DNA of 64,000 bases from Leptoclinus maculatus (Eukaryota > Chordata > Actinopteri > Perciformes > Stichaeidae). The stretch lies in NCBI GenBank assembly GCA_032191485.1, contig JAVDOI010000005.1, positions 3,996,501 through 4,060,500 on the forward strand, written 5' to 3'. How positions within the stretch are numbered: position 1 is the first letter of the stretch; the number at the start of each line of letters is the position of its first letter. Under the pieces are notes generated by a model. It worked only from the letters and a program-made list of their open reading frames with translations, was not told where the DNA came from and ran no database searches. The position numbers and the translations under genes were made by a program. This document shows positions 1 to 11,237 of the stretch, piece by piece.

Positions 1-54
1 AATTTTGGGATTCTGTTTAGGCCAGCAGAGAAGGCCCTGACGGCCCACCACTGG
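1..54. mobile_element. Right terminus of a hAT-family element
   Basis: The window opens inside the right end of a hAT-type element. The terminal sequence, ending in GGCCCACCACTG, is nearly the same as the right ends at 17852 and 16330 in this window. Only the end is present; the body lies to the left of the window. Confidence 0.75.
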
Positions 55-64
55 TATGTACGTA

Positions 65-71
65 TACAGTA

Positions 72-143
<72 letters not shown>

Positions 144-165
144 TATATGTCTATATATATATATG

Positions 166-209
<44 letters not shown>

Positions 210-260
210 TATATATATATATGTATGTAAATGTATACGTGTATATGTGTATGTATATGT
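65..260. repeat. (AT)n microsatellite
   Basis: Long alternating TA/AT run, interrupted by a few GTCTATAT and GTATGT variants. It directly follows the hAT terminus. Frames through it read as Tyr-Ile repeats and are not genes. Confidence 0.95.
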
Positions 261-726
261 ATATGACTGTAACATGTACTAACAGTTTCTGTTCACTCTT
301 CTTTTGAAGTCCTTTTTGAAGATGCCCATCCAAGGTTATGTCTTATTGACTGCTTATGTGTCACTGCATGCAGTGTGTACTGTGTGTGTAAGACAGTGTG
401 TGCATGCAGTTTCCTTCTTTCCATGGCTTGCTCTGCAGCTGCCCCTGTCGTGTTGGCATTACCACACCATATTACCAGTCCCTCTGGGACTGAGGCCCCA
501 GAGCCAGAGGGAGGCACCTAACCAAGTGTCTGAAATAAAGACTTATGTGGTCTACAATCATCAAAAATAGCATTGTGTCTGTGACCTGTGTCTTATTTTT
601 CAACTATTTCATCTTGAAACTGGACCATAAACAGTCACTTGATACCTCTCTGCTCATTTGTCTGTTCGGTACACCTTTTATTCCCTGCTGGTGAAATCTG
701 TATTAGTGTTGCTCCTTCTCTTTCAG
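261..726. other. Intron sequence, nothing recognised
   Basis: No exon, transposon coding motif or clear repeat seen. It is intronic, upstream of the exon at 727, with a pyrimidine-rich tract (cttctctttcag) leading into that exon. Confidence 0.5.
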
Positions 727-810
727 GTCTACAACATGTTCCACCACCAGAGTCTGGGAGTCAGGATCAACATTCGTGTCACCAAGCTGGTGATGCTTCA
801 CAGCCGGCCA
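727..810 (+). CDS. adamts17: adamts17 exon: metalloprotease domain, early strand
   Basis: An 84-bp phase 0-0 exon with acceptor tttcag and donor gtaagc. It encodes 28 residues from [11 protein letters not shown] to KLVMLHSRP, the segment of the ADAMTS reprolysin catalytic domain that precedes the GHHGER stretch. ADAMTS proteases are secreted, multi-domain zinc endopeptidases of the extracellular matrix; ADAMTS17 is linked to fibrillin microfibrils. The next exon (11080) continues in phase. The choice of ADAMTS17 over its paralogue ADAMTS19 rests on the residues here and in the next exon (GHHGER, SFCHWQ, RYLG). The gene's earlier exons (signal peptide, prodomain) lie outside the window. Confidence 0.9.
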
Positions 811-845
811 GTAAGCCTGACCTTTTACCCTTTTTGATCCCTCTT

Positions 846-975
846 TAACTCTCTTTAGACCATAAGAACATAACTGTTAACTCTCTTTAGACCTTAAGAA
901 CATAACTGTTAACTCTCTTTAGACCTTAAGAACATAACTGTTAACTCTCTTTAGACCTTAAGAATATAACTATTA
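846..975. repeat. 32-bp tandem repeat, about 4 copies
   Basis: A unit of 32 bp (taactctctttagacc followed by ttaagaacataactgt) is repeated head to tail. The last copy is slightly diverged. It starts 35 bp after the splice donor of the first exon. Confidence 0.9.
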
Positions 976-2324
976 TTAACTATCTTGTCAAACGACATAT
1001 GCTTGCTTTGGTTGTCAATTTTTACTATTTTAGTTTTAACCTTCTGGACCCGAGGGGGATCCGGTGGGGGGCCGAGCGGTACCGAGCAGTGCCGAGCAGT
1101 ACCGCACAATGCAATTTTCAGTAACAAATTCTACACACATGTTGTATACCGGCTTAACGAAGAACTTCTGATGGACAGAACCATGTCTAACATTTTACAC
1201 ACTGAAAACACAATAAAACACGAACTTCCAGAACCTACGACAAGACCTCCCGAAACATCGTGTTATTTTCGGCATAACTCGGCGAGATACGCACTCCGTT
1301 TACTGCTCCGAAGACCAAGCTAGAAGCTACAATGCTCAAAGATACTAACCAGCATTAGAATTCCACACTGAATCGATCGCTACACTCGGATTTACTCTCC
1401 GGCAAACGGTTCAAAAGTTAGCCGCAAAAGAGTGGACATAAACAGCCAGTCATCCCACACAATAATTCTGAATTTGACTCACTTTGAGATGAAAGTTGGC
1501 GAAACAGTAGCACGTAATCCATTTCTACCGGTGAAAAACGTCTTCTTCTACGGTTCTACTGTCTGAAGAAGCATTTCCTGAATGAAGGGGGGTCAAATAA
1601 GCCCGGATGACCACGTTTCACATTAAGTAGACTCTGGCTTTTACGCAAGCTCTGCCTGCGTAAATCGGGATTTTCCGAAAAACTATCCTGTCAATGAAAA
1701 CCACGTTGCCACCACTGCATTGGCTAGATCCTAACACGTGTATAGATATGTCGTAGTATTGAATTGACCAACCACAGGCTCAGCAATGGTGAGCACACAC
1801 GCTATAGCGCATTCTGCCGTGGGTCGGCGGCCCAGAGAGGCTTTGGAGAGGGTTCTAGCTCTCAAAAATTATTCCAAACTGCTGTATGTGATAGATTGTG
1901 CATGTACAAGGATAAAGGAAGTTAAATATATTGTTATTTAAGTTATAAATGCTTATTAATCAAGAATAAAACATTTATAACTGTTGTTATGAACTGCATA
2001 CTAATTAATTATTAATGTAGGAACAATGCTTTATAAATTATGAATTAAGTGTTTACTCATGCTTAACTAATGCTTCATAGTGTGTAGTTATTATAAAGTG
2101 CTACCCAAAATCTTCACAAATATAGGACTATTCAGGGTTTTTAATGTCTGAAAATGTGGCGGAGGTGATACCACCCTGACCACTAATAAATATATGCATT
2201 GTTATATACAGCAAATATCTTTTAAAACAAATGTAAAACATGTCAGTAGAATCAAATTGTTTGTGAAGCATTTAAAAAATAATTTTAAAATAATTGTATT
2301 ATAAGTAATCCCCTCAATTTGTTT
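976..2324. other. Unclassified intron; GC-rich segment, then AT-rich repeat tail
   Basis: About 1035-1860 is relatively GC-rich, contains GGTACCGAGCAGTGCCGAGC-type short repeats, and looks like a non-coding mobile element, but I see no matched ends. About 1920-2106 is AT-rich and ends in TTATAAAGTGCTACCC, resembling a common teleost dispersed repeat end. No protein of a known family is visible. Confidence 0.4.
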
Positions 2325-3964
2325 TTAAAAGACAATTTTATGCTCTTTTTCGGGTGGATATTTTTATCTCAATTTACTGTTGCAACATGTTTACATGCGT
2401 TAATGCTCAAAAACCTTGTTTTTCTCATCCTGGCTGTGCTGCACCTCTTCTCACCCTCTCTGTGAAACGCTGTTTGCTCCTCCCTCTAGAAAGGCCAGTC
2501 TGCCCTGATTGGTCAGCTAGCCCAGTCTGTTGTGATTGGTCAACCACGTATTGCATTCGTTGGAAATGTCCCACCCCTTACCATAAACAGAATTCAGCTG
2601 GAAAGGCTCACTGAGCCGCGAAAAAAACACTGTCGTAACCATGGTAACGATAGCATCTGTCCTGCTGTGAGTCAGTTATTGAAAGTCAGGAGGAAGAAGC
2701 CGATAGATCCGAACCACCATCGCAACCAGGACTGGAGCAGGACGTTTCACAGAGGTAAGTTATGATGTAGCTGTCTTATATTTTATATGTAAAGTTATAA
2801 CTGTCACTTCTTTACATCGCAGTTACAAATGTCCGTTGACTGACTGAAGGTTTGTTTCTTTTCTGATTTAGGTCTATAATTGCAGAAAATGCGTCCGAAT
2901 GGCCAGAGAAGTTGAAAACGTCTGCTGCCAAGAAATACAACGGGTATCTAACAGTATAATCAATAACTGCACTATCTAGATAGCTGATAACACCAACAGT
3001 AGCACATTAGGTAGCCTTAGGCTACAGGCCTATGCAGTGGTGTAAAACACAAGTCCTTCTCTTTATCGAAGTATCTAAGTAGCGTGATTACACTCACGTT
3101 GACTCAGTAGGAAAATACTACCAAAGTTAGCTAACACATGTTTCCTGTTAAAACCGAATGTGTTTTATTAGTGACTTTGGTAATGTTGTTGAGTCCATCA
3201 GATTTAGAGATTACAGTTTGGTGTTGTATACAGTAACACTAGTACTATTAAATGTCTTCCTAACTGTAAACTTTCTGCAAAAATGTTGCTGCATTTTACA
3301 ATCCCATCCTGGCTGTTATGTTTGTAATCAACAATATGATCACACCATTTTATTTGAAGTAAAATTGTTGCTTCCTGGATTAATATTTGTCCTCTGCAGT
3401 GATGTTGCCTACTGAGTCATTATTTACTTTATTATAACAGTATTTCTTGTAAATTAGTGTCTAATTTCCCTCATTAGGTTTTGAGATGAATGAACCAGGT
3501 TCCAGTTCCTCCTACATGCATGTTCACATCCTGGCCTCGAGCCAACTGTTTGAATCCATAAACCCTGCAGAACATCCACAACGTATACAGAGCTGACTAT
3601 GGACGTTTGAGGCGTAGAATAGAAGAAGAGTAAGTTGTTAATACATAAAATGAAATCTGTGTAAACTACATATGAACACAAATGTTTATTTATAATCAAA
3701 GATCATAAGAACTAATGAAGAAATGAGAATGATTTATTTTTCCTCCAAATTACTTTCTTTTCAAATATAAAAGTCATATTTTTATATGACTTTTATATAC
3801 TGTACTGTAGTTTTCAGCTGCAATTGTAATGATGTGTGATCCTCTCCATACAGGTGATACCGGCCTCTCGCCTCTAGCTGATACTATTTAGGACGGCACA
3901 CAAGGGTCGCCATCCTGTCGTGTGTTGTATTTCGGAAACGCAGGGAGTTTCCTGATCCGGCTGG

Positions 3965-4690
3965 TCAGAATGTGAGCTTCAGGCTGCTCCTCGACTGAAG
4001 CGGGCAACACTTTCTCCTTTGAGGCTCTCTCACACTGGGACGGATGGGGATTGTCTTCAACTCCTCAGCAAATGGAGTTGGGTCCTCAAACACCTTCTCA
4101 AATACGAGCCTCATCAGTTCATCCACGTACTCTGTAAAAACATTTAATAGTGATTTTTTTGTTTTCAACTAAGTATGGTTCCTTCCTTTTTTATATTTAA
4201 AAGGTATTTTAACATTTTATGTGTATTGTATTGTTTGTTATAAAAAATTAAAATGATTTTGCAACTTACTGTATGTAGGGTCTGTTTTAACTGGCTTTGC
4301 TATGCATTCGCCCATCTTTGACTTGGGGAACGTTGTTCCTGCAGATGTTGTTGCTTGCTCACAGTCCTCATTTTCATTATAATAAATGAAAAGGCACAAC
4401 CTACAGAAATAGAATGGCAAAAATGTAATGACTGACCCAGACAACAACAGTCGTAACACTTCACTAATCAGTCACATTGTTATAAGAGGTTACAGAATTC
4501 ATTATAATGTGTATTTATTACCTGCACAACATTCCATGAAAGTAAAAACCACGTCCTTGGGTGCTAAACGCAGGATCAAGCTATGGAAGGTCTCCAGTGA
4601 TGATGTCTGGTCGTGGTGACTCAGCTTCTCCACATCTTTGACAACTCTCTTGTTGACCAGGATTTTGTCCTCTTTGTGGAGTGGAATTGA
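3965..4690 (-). pseudogene. Transposase C-terminal remnant (Kolobok-like, multi-exon)
   Basis: Three - strand blocks read in order. The first (about 4685-4520) contains KILVNKRVVKDVEKLS, then QTSSLETFHSLILRLAPKDV. The second (about 4400-4260) has NENEDCEQATTSAG, then FPKSKMGECIAKPVKTDPTY. The third (4168-3965) has EYVDELMRLVFEKVFEDPTP. Separated by intron-like DNA, these resemble consecutive exons of a transposon-encoded protein that I have seen in teleost genomes as an uncharacterised, THAP-associated transposase. Frames are broken between blocks, so it is a remnant. Family assignment is from memory of motif style and needs a profile search. Confidence 0.45.
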
Positions 4691-5259
4691 CCCTTGAGTA
4701 ACATTACAAAAAGTGTGTAAAATAGCAGCTCATAAAAACAGTCAACACACCAATCAGTCAACATCTATCAAGCTAAAGTCTTGTCCCCTGAACAATCAGC
4801 AGACCACAAATATAAATGTAAACACAAGCTCGCACAATATTATTTTATGACATAAATACAGCCCGGCTGTCTACCTCGAGACCAGCTGCACTGTTGGTTA
4901 TAGAGATCGGCCTCCATATAACAAAGCTACGGGTAAAATTGATCTTTTGCTGGGATGTGTCTGGTCGACCTATTGTCGTTAGTATAATGAAAGGAGACCA
5001 GGGCCCCGTTCCTCGTATGTGGTTCAACTAAGTCGATCAAATGTCCTATTAGCCAGCTTAAATTAACGCGATGATTGAAGGCAGGCTATCTCGGTTTCTC
5101 AAAGGCTGATCAGCGCTCAAACAATCTCGTTAATTCGAACCAGACCTCAGTCATCAGGATAATTGGGCGTGCCCGTCCTACGTCAAAAGGGGGAAGCGTC
5201 GATCACCGAAACCATGATTTTCTAACAGTACAATAGCAAATAAAGTCAAAGAAAGAGCC

Positions 5260-5406
5260 TCTTTTTTCTCCGCTGACGAGCAGGAAATGATCATGAACGC
5301 ATATGAGGAATTCAAGACCATAATCATGGCAAAATCTAACACCGCCACCGCTGCGAGGGCTAGACAAGAAGCATGGCAAAATATCACAGACAAGTTAAAT
5401 GCATAA
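5260..5406 (+). pseudogene. Myb/SANT-like DNA-binding domain fragment of Harbinger
   Basis: The frame reads SFFSADEQEMIMNAYEEFKT, then IIMAKSNTATAARARQEAWQ, then NITDKLNA and a stop. This is the N-terminal trihelix (Myb/SANT-like) domain typical of the accessory Harbinger protein, which binds transposon ends and helps nuclear entry of the transposase. The rest of the protein is missing. It is convergent with the transposase remnant at 5798-6289. Confidence 0.7.
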
Positions 5407-5797
5407 GTGTTGGGAAAATGTATAGGCTAATTTTAAGTGCCTCATCACCCCAATCAATCAGATTATATTTCTTTAAATGTGCGGCAGTCTCATTGAATGA
5501 GATCTTATAGCGAAAATAATGATCTCAACTCTTTCAGAATAAGTGGATAAAACAAGTCCGAAGAGTATCTAATTGATACAAATGAATAGATACTTATGAG
5601 GATATATGTACTGTATGCGCTTATGTATCATACTATACATGTGTATATACATGTATGTGTAGATTACCATATAGAACTAGGAGTTTGAATATGTGTGTGA
5701 ATCTGTGTATGGGTGGATCAGTATGTATATTATTCATAATCAGAAATTCAATCAATTGAAGCAGTGAAAAGAATTTGTGTGTGATTCTCTATTCTTA

Positions 5798-6289
5798 TCA
5801 TGAGTACAATAATGATATGCTATGGTGTAGTAATAGCACTGTCATATAATTATGAGTGCTTTCAACCCCCATGTAGTTTAACCAGCCATCAAGAGGACAT
5901 GGGAGCAAGTAAAAACTAAGCATAAAAACATTATTCAGAATGGTGAGTCCATACAATATGTGCCATGGTAATGTATTGAACACATCCATTAGTTTCTTAA
6001 GCACCAAATAAACTTTACGAACAGCACGGCATGCAACGGCTTTCCCGATGTTCTCCGTATCGCCGACACTGTACAAAAATGTACCACTCGCAAAAAAGCG
6101 CAAGGCTATGCATACAGTCTGTGAGACAGTCAATGCTCGGCTGCGGCGTGTAGTGTTCGCAATGTATGGCTCGAGAATTTCTTGTAAATAAATGATTCCT
6201 TGTCGGCAGAAACGATAGTGCTCATATAGGAAGTCATCACGATGTGATAACGGATCTTGGCGATCTCGGTCCGTGTACGTTTTAGTCAT
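5798..6289 (-). pseudogene. HARBI1-like transposase, N-terminal fragment
   Basis: Starts MTKTYTDRDRQDPLSHRDDF and continues with FCRQGIIYLQEILEPYIANT, RRSRALTVSQTVCIALRFFA, SGTFLYSVGDTENIGKAVAC and RAVRKVYLVLKK. This is the conserved N-terminal helix-turn-helix region of Harbinger DDE nucleases. The catalytic DDE core that should follow (DGKHV-type block onward) is absent; the frame runs into unrelated sequence after about residue 110. At 163 codons against roughly 350 for the family, it is a dead copy. Confidence 0.85.
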
Positions 6290-7089
6290 CTGTTTTACCG
6301 TTCATTCGATAAAACGAAAATACGAAGAACTCTCTCCCTATAAAACGCTTATCTAACTAATATCGCTCCTTCATCAATGGGATCTCTGAGGAAGGGAGCT
6401 GGCATTTTTTTCCGGGGGAGTGGCAAGCTTATCCAGCTACCTTAAATTAGCCTGCACTGGAGCAGGTTCAAGCTTATGGATGTGTTGCTATGGTGATTTT
6501 GCCAAACTTGCTTCGTGGAACCGAAAAGCCTGACTGGTGTAATCTTATCCTCAAAATTATCCGGCTAACTCAGTTAGCCACGTACGAGGAACAGGGCCCA
6601 GTAGTTCACAGCCAGCCAAAAACGGTCATGAAAATAGCTAGAAAGTTAGCCAAACCAAAGCGGATAGCGGCCGTAACACTACAGCTTGTAATTACAAACC
6701 TACCTCCTCACTTCAACTCTATTTAAGATCAAAATATTTAATATTAAAATATTCAGCCGTCATATTCTACACAGTGTTAGGTGGCTGTGAGGCTAAAGTT
6801 GATAAGCAGAGCCGTTAGAACACTAACATTAGTTACCAACTTAGCCGAGGCCTACACCTGAGCACTTGAACCCGGCTAGTAACGTTAGCACATCCACAAA
6901 TAATAAATCATAATTACAGGTTGTGATCCTGAACCACCATCATCTTTCAGCATCATATTTCAGCAGTAAGCTTTTACAAAATCCAGCCGTAAACTGTGTC
7001 CAGTTTTGAAAGTTGTCCTCTGTAAAATGCAATAAAAAATGAAGTTTAGCAACTTCTCCTTCAGGTCATCTTCCTTTGGTGGTCCATAC

Positions 7090-7215
7090 AAAGAACATTT
7101 ATACCTGGGCCTTCAGTGCTGTCCTACTACAGTTGAACCACCTCCTAATAACCTCATTATGACACCACAGCTACGGGTTAATTCGTTCGTGTAAAAACCT
7201 CATATTCACATAACA
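7090..7215. mobile_element. hAT-family left-end fragment
   Basis: TTTATACCTGGGCCTTCAGT followed by GCTGTCCTACTACAG matches the sequence just inside the left ends of the hAT copies at 16984 and 63209. The terminal CAGTGGCGGGCCGTG itself is missing here. Similarity continues through CACCACAGCTACGGGTTA. Confidence 0.7.
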
Positions 7216-8142
7216 CTGCAACATTTCCTCTTGCAGAGCAGAACACAGCATCTTCTCGACATGATAGCTGCAAACCAAACTCTTCGGACTGAGCTCCAGC
7301 TCCCGTCTCACTAGCTTTGTTTGAGGACGTGCCAAACTAGCCCATAGGAGGTATTATGCAAATGTGTTACATTGTGACTCACTATGTTACAGTTTTAGGC
7401 AGCTCAGGAGCAGTGTTTCTGAGCGGGAGAGTAACCCCTTGGACTTCAGCTTTACAACTTTACGGACCTTTTATATGTACAAAATTATATATAACACACT
7501 AAAGGGAAGGGAAAAAGAGGAAAAGCATAATAGGGCCTCTTTAATAATTTATTTTGATTATTTTACTTTCTAAATGAAATGATCTGCTTTCAGCAGTAGT
7601 ATTTGGCAGACCTGTTCTCAGATGAAGGCTATTGTAATAAAATCATAACATGTTTTACAGACCGTTTACAATCATGTTCTCGATAAAATGGGGGAAAAAA
7701 AACATTATTTCCTAAAATTTCACCGATGTAAACAGATGCAGTGATGTTGTAGTTCAGTCACACATACAGTGGGTACGGAAAGTATTCAGACCCCTTTACA
7801 TTTTTCACTCTTTGTTTCATTGCAGCCATTTGCTAAAATCAAAAAGGTTCATTTCATTTCTCATTAATGTACACGCAGCACCCCATCTTGACAGAAAAAA
7901 ACAGAAATGTAGAAATTTTTGCAAATTTATTAAAAAAGAAAAACTGAAATATCACATGGTCATAAGTATTCAGACCCTTTGCTGTGACACTCATATTTAA
8001 CTTGCATGCTGTCCATTTCTTCTGATCCTCCTTGACATGGTTCTACTCCTTCATTGGAGTCCAGTTGTGTTTAATTAAACTGATTGGACTTGATTAGGAA
8101 AGGCACACACCTGTCTATATAAGACCTTACAGCTCACAGTGC

Positions 8143-8813
8143 ATGTCAGAGCAAATGAGAATCATGAGGTCGAAGGAACTGCCCAAGGAGCTCAGAGACA
8201 GAATTGTGGCAAGGCACAGATCTGGCCAAGGTTACAAAATAATTTCTGCAGCACTCAAGGTTCCTAAGAGCACAGTGGCCTCCATAATCCTTAAATGGAA
8301 GAAGTTTGGGACGACCAAAACTCTTCCTAGACCTGGCCGTCCAGCCAAACTGAGCAATCGTGGGAGAAGAGCCTTGGTGAGAGAGGTAAAGAAGAACCCA
8401 AAGATCACTGTGGCTGAGCTCCAGAGATGCAGTAGGGAGATGGGAGAAAGTTCCACAAAGTCAACTATCACTGCAGCCCTCCACCAGTCGGGGCTTTATG
8501 GCAGAGTGGCCCGACGGAAGCCTCTCCTAACTGCAAGACATATGAAAGCCCGCATAGAGTTTGCCAAAAAACACATGAAGGACTCCCAGACTATGAGAAA
8601 TAAGATTCTCTGGTCTGATGAGACCAAGATTGAACTTTTTGGCGTTAATTCTAAGCGGTATGTGTGGAGAAAACCAGGCACTGCTCATTACCTGCCCAAT
8701 ACAATCCCAACAGTGAAACATGGTGGTGGCAGCATCATGCTATGGGGGTGTTTTTCAGCTGCAGGGACAGGACGACTGGTTGCAATTGAAGGAAAGATGA
8801 ATGCGGCCAAGTA
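8143..8813 (+). pseudogene. Tc1-like transposase, N-terminal two thirds
   Basis: About 223 codons are open. The first 110 residues contain the paired-type helix-turn-helix DNA-binding domain (LPKELRDRIVARHRSGQGYK; KVPKSTVASIILKWKKFG) with a GRPAK hook. Then comes the start of the catalytic domain, with the first acidic residue in ILWSDETKIELFG and the HGGGSIMLWGCFS block. The frame runs to NAAK, where an L2 LINE is inserted. The sequence after the LINE ([16 protein letters not shown], 10777-10822) is the direct continuation. The ATG at 8143 is the family start (MRSKELPKELR follows). Non-functional. Confidence 0.93.
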
Positions 8814-10770
8814 AGGCAAGGCAAGGCAAGTTTATTTGTATAGCACATTTCAACGACAAGGTAATTCAAAGTGCTTCACATAAAACCATTAAAAGCATCA
8901 AAACATAAGGCATAAGAAAAGGAGATTTAAAAACAATTAAGAACATTCATTGAACATTAAAAACAGTCATTAAAACATTAAAAAGCAGTGTAAGAAATAA
9001 AATACAGTAGTAAAATGCAGAAATGCAGCTGATTGATTAATATCCTTGAATCTGGTTCAATTAAAGGCAGCAGCAAACAGAAAAGTCTTCAATCTTGATT
9101 TAAAGGAGCTGAGGGTCTCAGCAGACCTGCAGCTTTCTGGGACTTTGTTCCAGATATTTGGGGCAGAAAAACTGAACGCTGCTTCTCCATGTTTAGTTCT
9201 GACTCTGGGAACAGAAAGTAGACCAGTCCCAGACGACCTAAGGGGTCGGGATGGTTCATAAGGTAGCAGCAGATCACAGATGTATTTTGGCCCTAAACCA
9301 TTCAGTGCTTTATAAACCAACAGCAGGATTTTAAAGTCAATTCTTTGTTGGACAGGAAGCCAGTGTAAAGACCTCAGAACTGGAGTGATGTGATCCACTT
9401 TCTTTGTCTTAGTGAGGACTCGAGCTGCAGCGTTCTGAATCAGCTGCAGCTTTCTGATTGACTTTTTACAGAGACCTGTAAACACACCGTTACAGTAGTC
9501 CAGTCTACTGAAGATAAATGCATGGACAAGTTTTTCCAAATCCTGTTGAGACATAAGTCCTCTAACCCTTGATATATTCTTCAGGTGATAGTAGGCTGAT
9601 TTTGTAATTGTCTTGATATGGCTGTTCAGGTTGAGGTCTGAATCCATAACTACACCTAGATTTCTGGCTTGGTTTGAGGTTTTTAACGTCAGTGATTGAA
9701 GCTGAGCGCTGACTTTCAATCGTTCGTCCTTGGTACCAAAAACAATTACTTCTGTTTTTTCTTTGTTTAATTGAAGAAAGTTCTGGCACATCCAGTTGTT
9801 GATTTGTTCAATGCATTTACCCAGCCCTTGTATGGGATTATAGTCCCCTGGTGATATAGTTATGTAGATTTGTGTGTCGTCTGCATAATTATGATAACAG
9901 ACTTTGTTGTTTTCCATAATCTGAGCTAGTGGAAGCATGTAGATGTTGAACAGAAGAGGCCCCAGTATTGAACCTTGGGGAACACCACATGTCATTTTAG
10001 TCAGTTCTGATGTGTAATTAGCTACAGACACAAAGTATTCTCGGTCCTTCAAGTAGGATTCAAACCAGTTAAGTGCTGTGCCAGAGAGTCCCACCCAGAG
10101 TTTTAGTCTTTCTAGTAGTATGTTATGGTCGACCGTGTCGAATGCAGCACTGAGATCCAGTAATACTAAGACTGAAATTCTGCCATTGTCTGTGTTTAAG
10201 TGGATGTCGTTGAAAACCTTAACAAGAGCAGTTTCAGTACTGTGGTGCTGTCGAAAGCCTGACTGGAAGACATCAAAACAGTTATTTACGGCCAAGAAGT
10301 TGTTCAGCTGTTGAAAAACCGCTTTTTCAATTATTTTACTTAAAAATGGGAGGTTTGATATTGGCCTATAATTTTTCATTGTTGCGGTGTCTAAATTAGC
10401 CTTCTTTAGGAGTGGTTTAATAACTGCAGTTTTTAGGGCTTGTGGGAAGACACCTGAGAGAAGGGATGTGTTTACAATTTGTAAAAGATCAGTGGTCATG
10501 CAGTTTGAAATATCTTTGAAAAAGCGTGTTGGTAGAATATCCAAGCAGCAGGAGGATGACTTCAGATGTTGTATAATGTCTTCCAAGCTTCTATGGTCGA
10601 TTGAATGAAATTGTGTCATGATATTTGAATGGATGTTATTCGGAGATGGGGACAACACATATCCTGTGGTTGGTGTGGAGGCACTGACTGCTTGTCTAAT
10701 TTTCTGAATTTTGTCAGTAAAAAAGGAGGCAAATCGATTGCAAGCCCAGGTGGATTGGAGCTCAGCAGTA
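8814..10770 (-). mobile_element. L2-clade LINE, 5'-truncated, inserted in Tc1
   Basis: The element reads on the - strand. It is flanked by the 6-bp duplication CAAGTA at 8808-8813 and 10771-10776. Its 3' end carries the CTTGC/CCTTG pentamer run (8814-8830, seen as AAGGC on +) and a 3' UTR ending GTGCTATACAAATAAACTTG, typical of fish L2-type LINEs. It is truncated at the 5' end, so ORF1 and the endonuclease are absent. The open RT frame suggests a young insertion. Confidence 0.88.
9057..10770 (-). CDS. L2-type reverse transcriptase (5'-truncated)
   Basis: An uninterrupted frame of about 570 codons within the LINE; the extra codons up to 10826 are read from flanking Tc1 DNA. Reverse transcriptase blocks in order are [73 protein letters not shown] and the catalytic YADDTQIYI. 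The C-terminal connection region is [20 protein letters not shown], ending [20 protein letters not shown]. All catalytic aspartates are intact. It lacks the N-terminal apurinic endonuclease, so it could not retrotranspose by itself. No promoter of its own is visible. Confidence 0.92.
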
Positions 10771-10822
10771 CAAGTACAGAGATATCCTGGAAGAAAACCT
10801 CTTCCAGAGTGCTCTGGACCTT

Positions 10823-11079
10823 GCAATTGTCTATGAAAGACAAAGTGGCAGTCCTTGCATTACTTTAATAGAATGGAAGAAAGAATTGTCAAAATGCAGT
10901 TGTTTTCTTCTCATAGAAATGTGTATAAAATATAGTGCACAAATCGAATTGTGTCATTTTGTCGGCATTCTCTTAATAATTAGTGTGTGTGTGGTCAAAC
11001 AGTGTGGGTCATTAATAGGAGGGTTAAAGCAAAAGGAGACACAGTCACAAAGTAAATCTGCTCTGTATCTGTTTTTCAG
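10823..11079 (+). other. Intron end before exon 2
   Basis: Non-repetitive intron with the acceptor polypyrimidine tract ctgtttttcag immediately before 11080. Nothing else seen. Confidence 0.6.
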
Positions 11080-11237
11080 GAAAAGCTAAAGGTGGGCCAT
11101 CATGGAGAAAGGTATCTGGAGAGCTTCTGTCATTGGCAGTATCAAGAATTTGACAGGCTGCGCTACCTTGGCACCAACCATTTCCCTGGTGGATGGGAAG
11201 ACATTCCACCAGTGGACACTGCTGTGCTGGTCACCAG
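11080..11237 (+). CDS. adamts17: adamts17 exon: metalloprotease domain, GHHGER segment
   Basis: A 158-bp exon, phase 0 in and phase 2 out (AG|G splits an Arg codon), with acceptor tttttcag and donor gtatgt. It encodes [20 protein letters not shown], then [16 protein letters not shown] and VDTAVLVTR. The GHHGER and SFCHWQ motifs and the RYLG spacer are characteristic of ADAMTS17 rather than ADAMTS19, which differs in this spacer. It contains one of the conserved catalytic-domain cysteines. It joins in frame to the exons at 727 and 26831. Confidence 0.93.

Larger units (their letters stand above)
5002..6598. mobile_element. PIF/Harbinger element nested in the Kolobok-like element
   Basis: Terminal inverted repeats GGCCCCGTTCCTCGTA (left) and TACGAGGAACAGGGCC (right) face each other. 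They are flanked by the 3-bp direct repeat CAG at 4999-5001 and 6599-6601. Inside are the two genes expected of a Harbinger: a Myb/SANT-like protein remnant on + (5260-5406) and a HARBI1-like transposase remnant on - (5798-6289). The target duplication is CAG rather than the usual TNA, so the exact boundary could shift by a base. The element is about 1.6 kb and both genes are truncated. Confidence 0.8.
2329..7540 (-). mobile_element. Probable Kolobok-like DNA transposon (tentative), interrupted
   Basis: The proposed element lies between TTAA at 2325-2328 and TTAA at 7541-7544. TTAA duplication is what the Kolobok superfamily makes. The two ends share a weak inverted similarity (TTATGCT and T-rich words near 2338 and 7520). 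It contains transposase-like coding remnants on the - strand (3965-4680), a GC-rich segment with two CCAAT-box-like ATTGG words (2497-2545), and a complete Harbinger insertion (5002-6598). A hAT-family fragment lies near 7090. The superfamily call is tentative because the termini are poorly conserved and no THAP domain was found. Confidence 0.45.
7767..10822 (+). mobile_element. Tc1/mariner element split by an L2 LINE, 3' end missing
   Basis: The 5' terminus CAGTGGGTACGGAAAGTATT sits at TA (7765-7766), the standard Tc1 target. The transposase frame starts at 8143 and is interrupted at 8813/8814 by the L2 insertion; it resumes at 10777. Similarity to Tc1 stops near 10822, and no right inverted repeat follows, so the last third (including the second and third catalytic acids) is deleted. 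Confidence 0.9.

Noticed and set aside
56..307. Open frame of Tyr-Ile repeats
   Set aside because: It is a translation of the (AT)n microsatellite.
2354..2765. + strand ORFs in the Kolobok-like element
   Set aside because: Contain CCAAT-like promoter words rather than a recognisable protein, and no splice-consistent continuation was found.
9046..10868. Several + strand ORFs across the L2 LINE
   Set aside because: They are antisense shadows of the intact reverse transcriptase.
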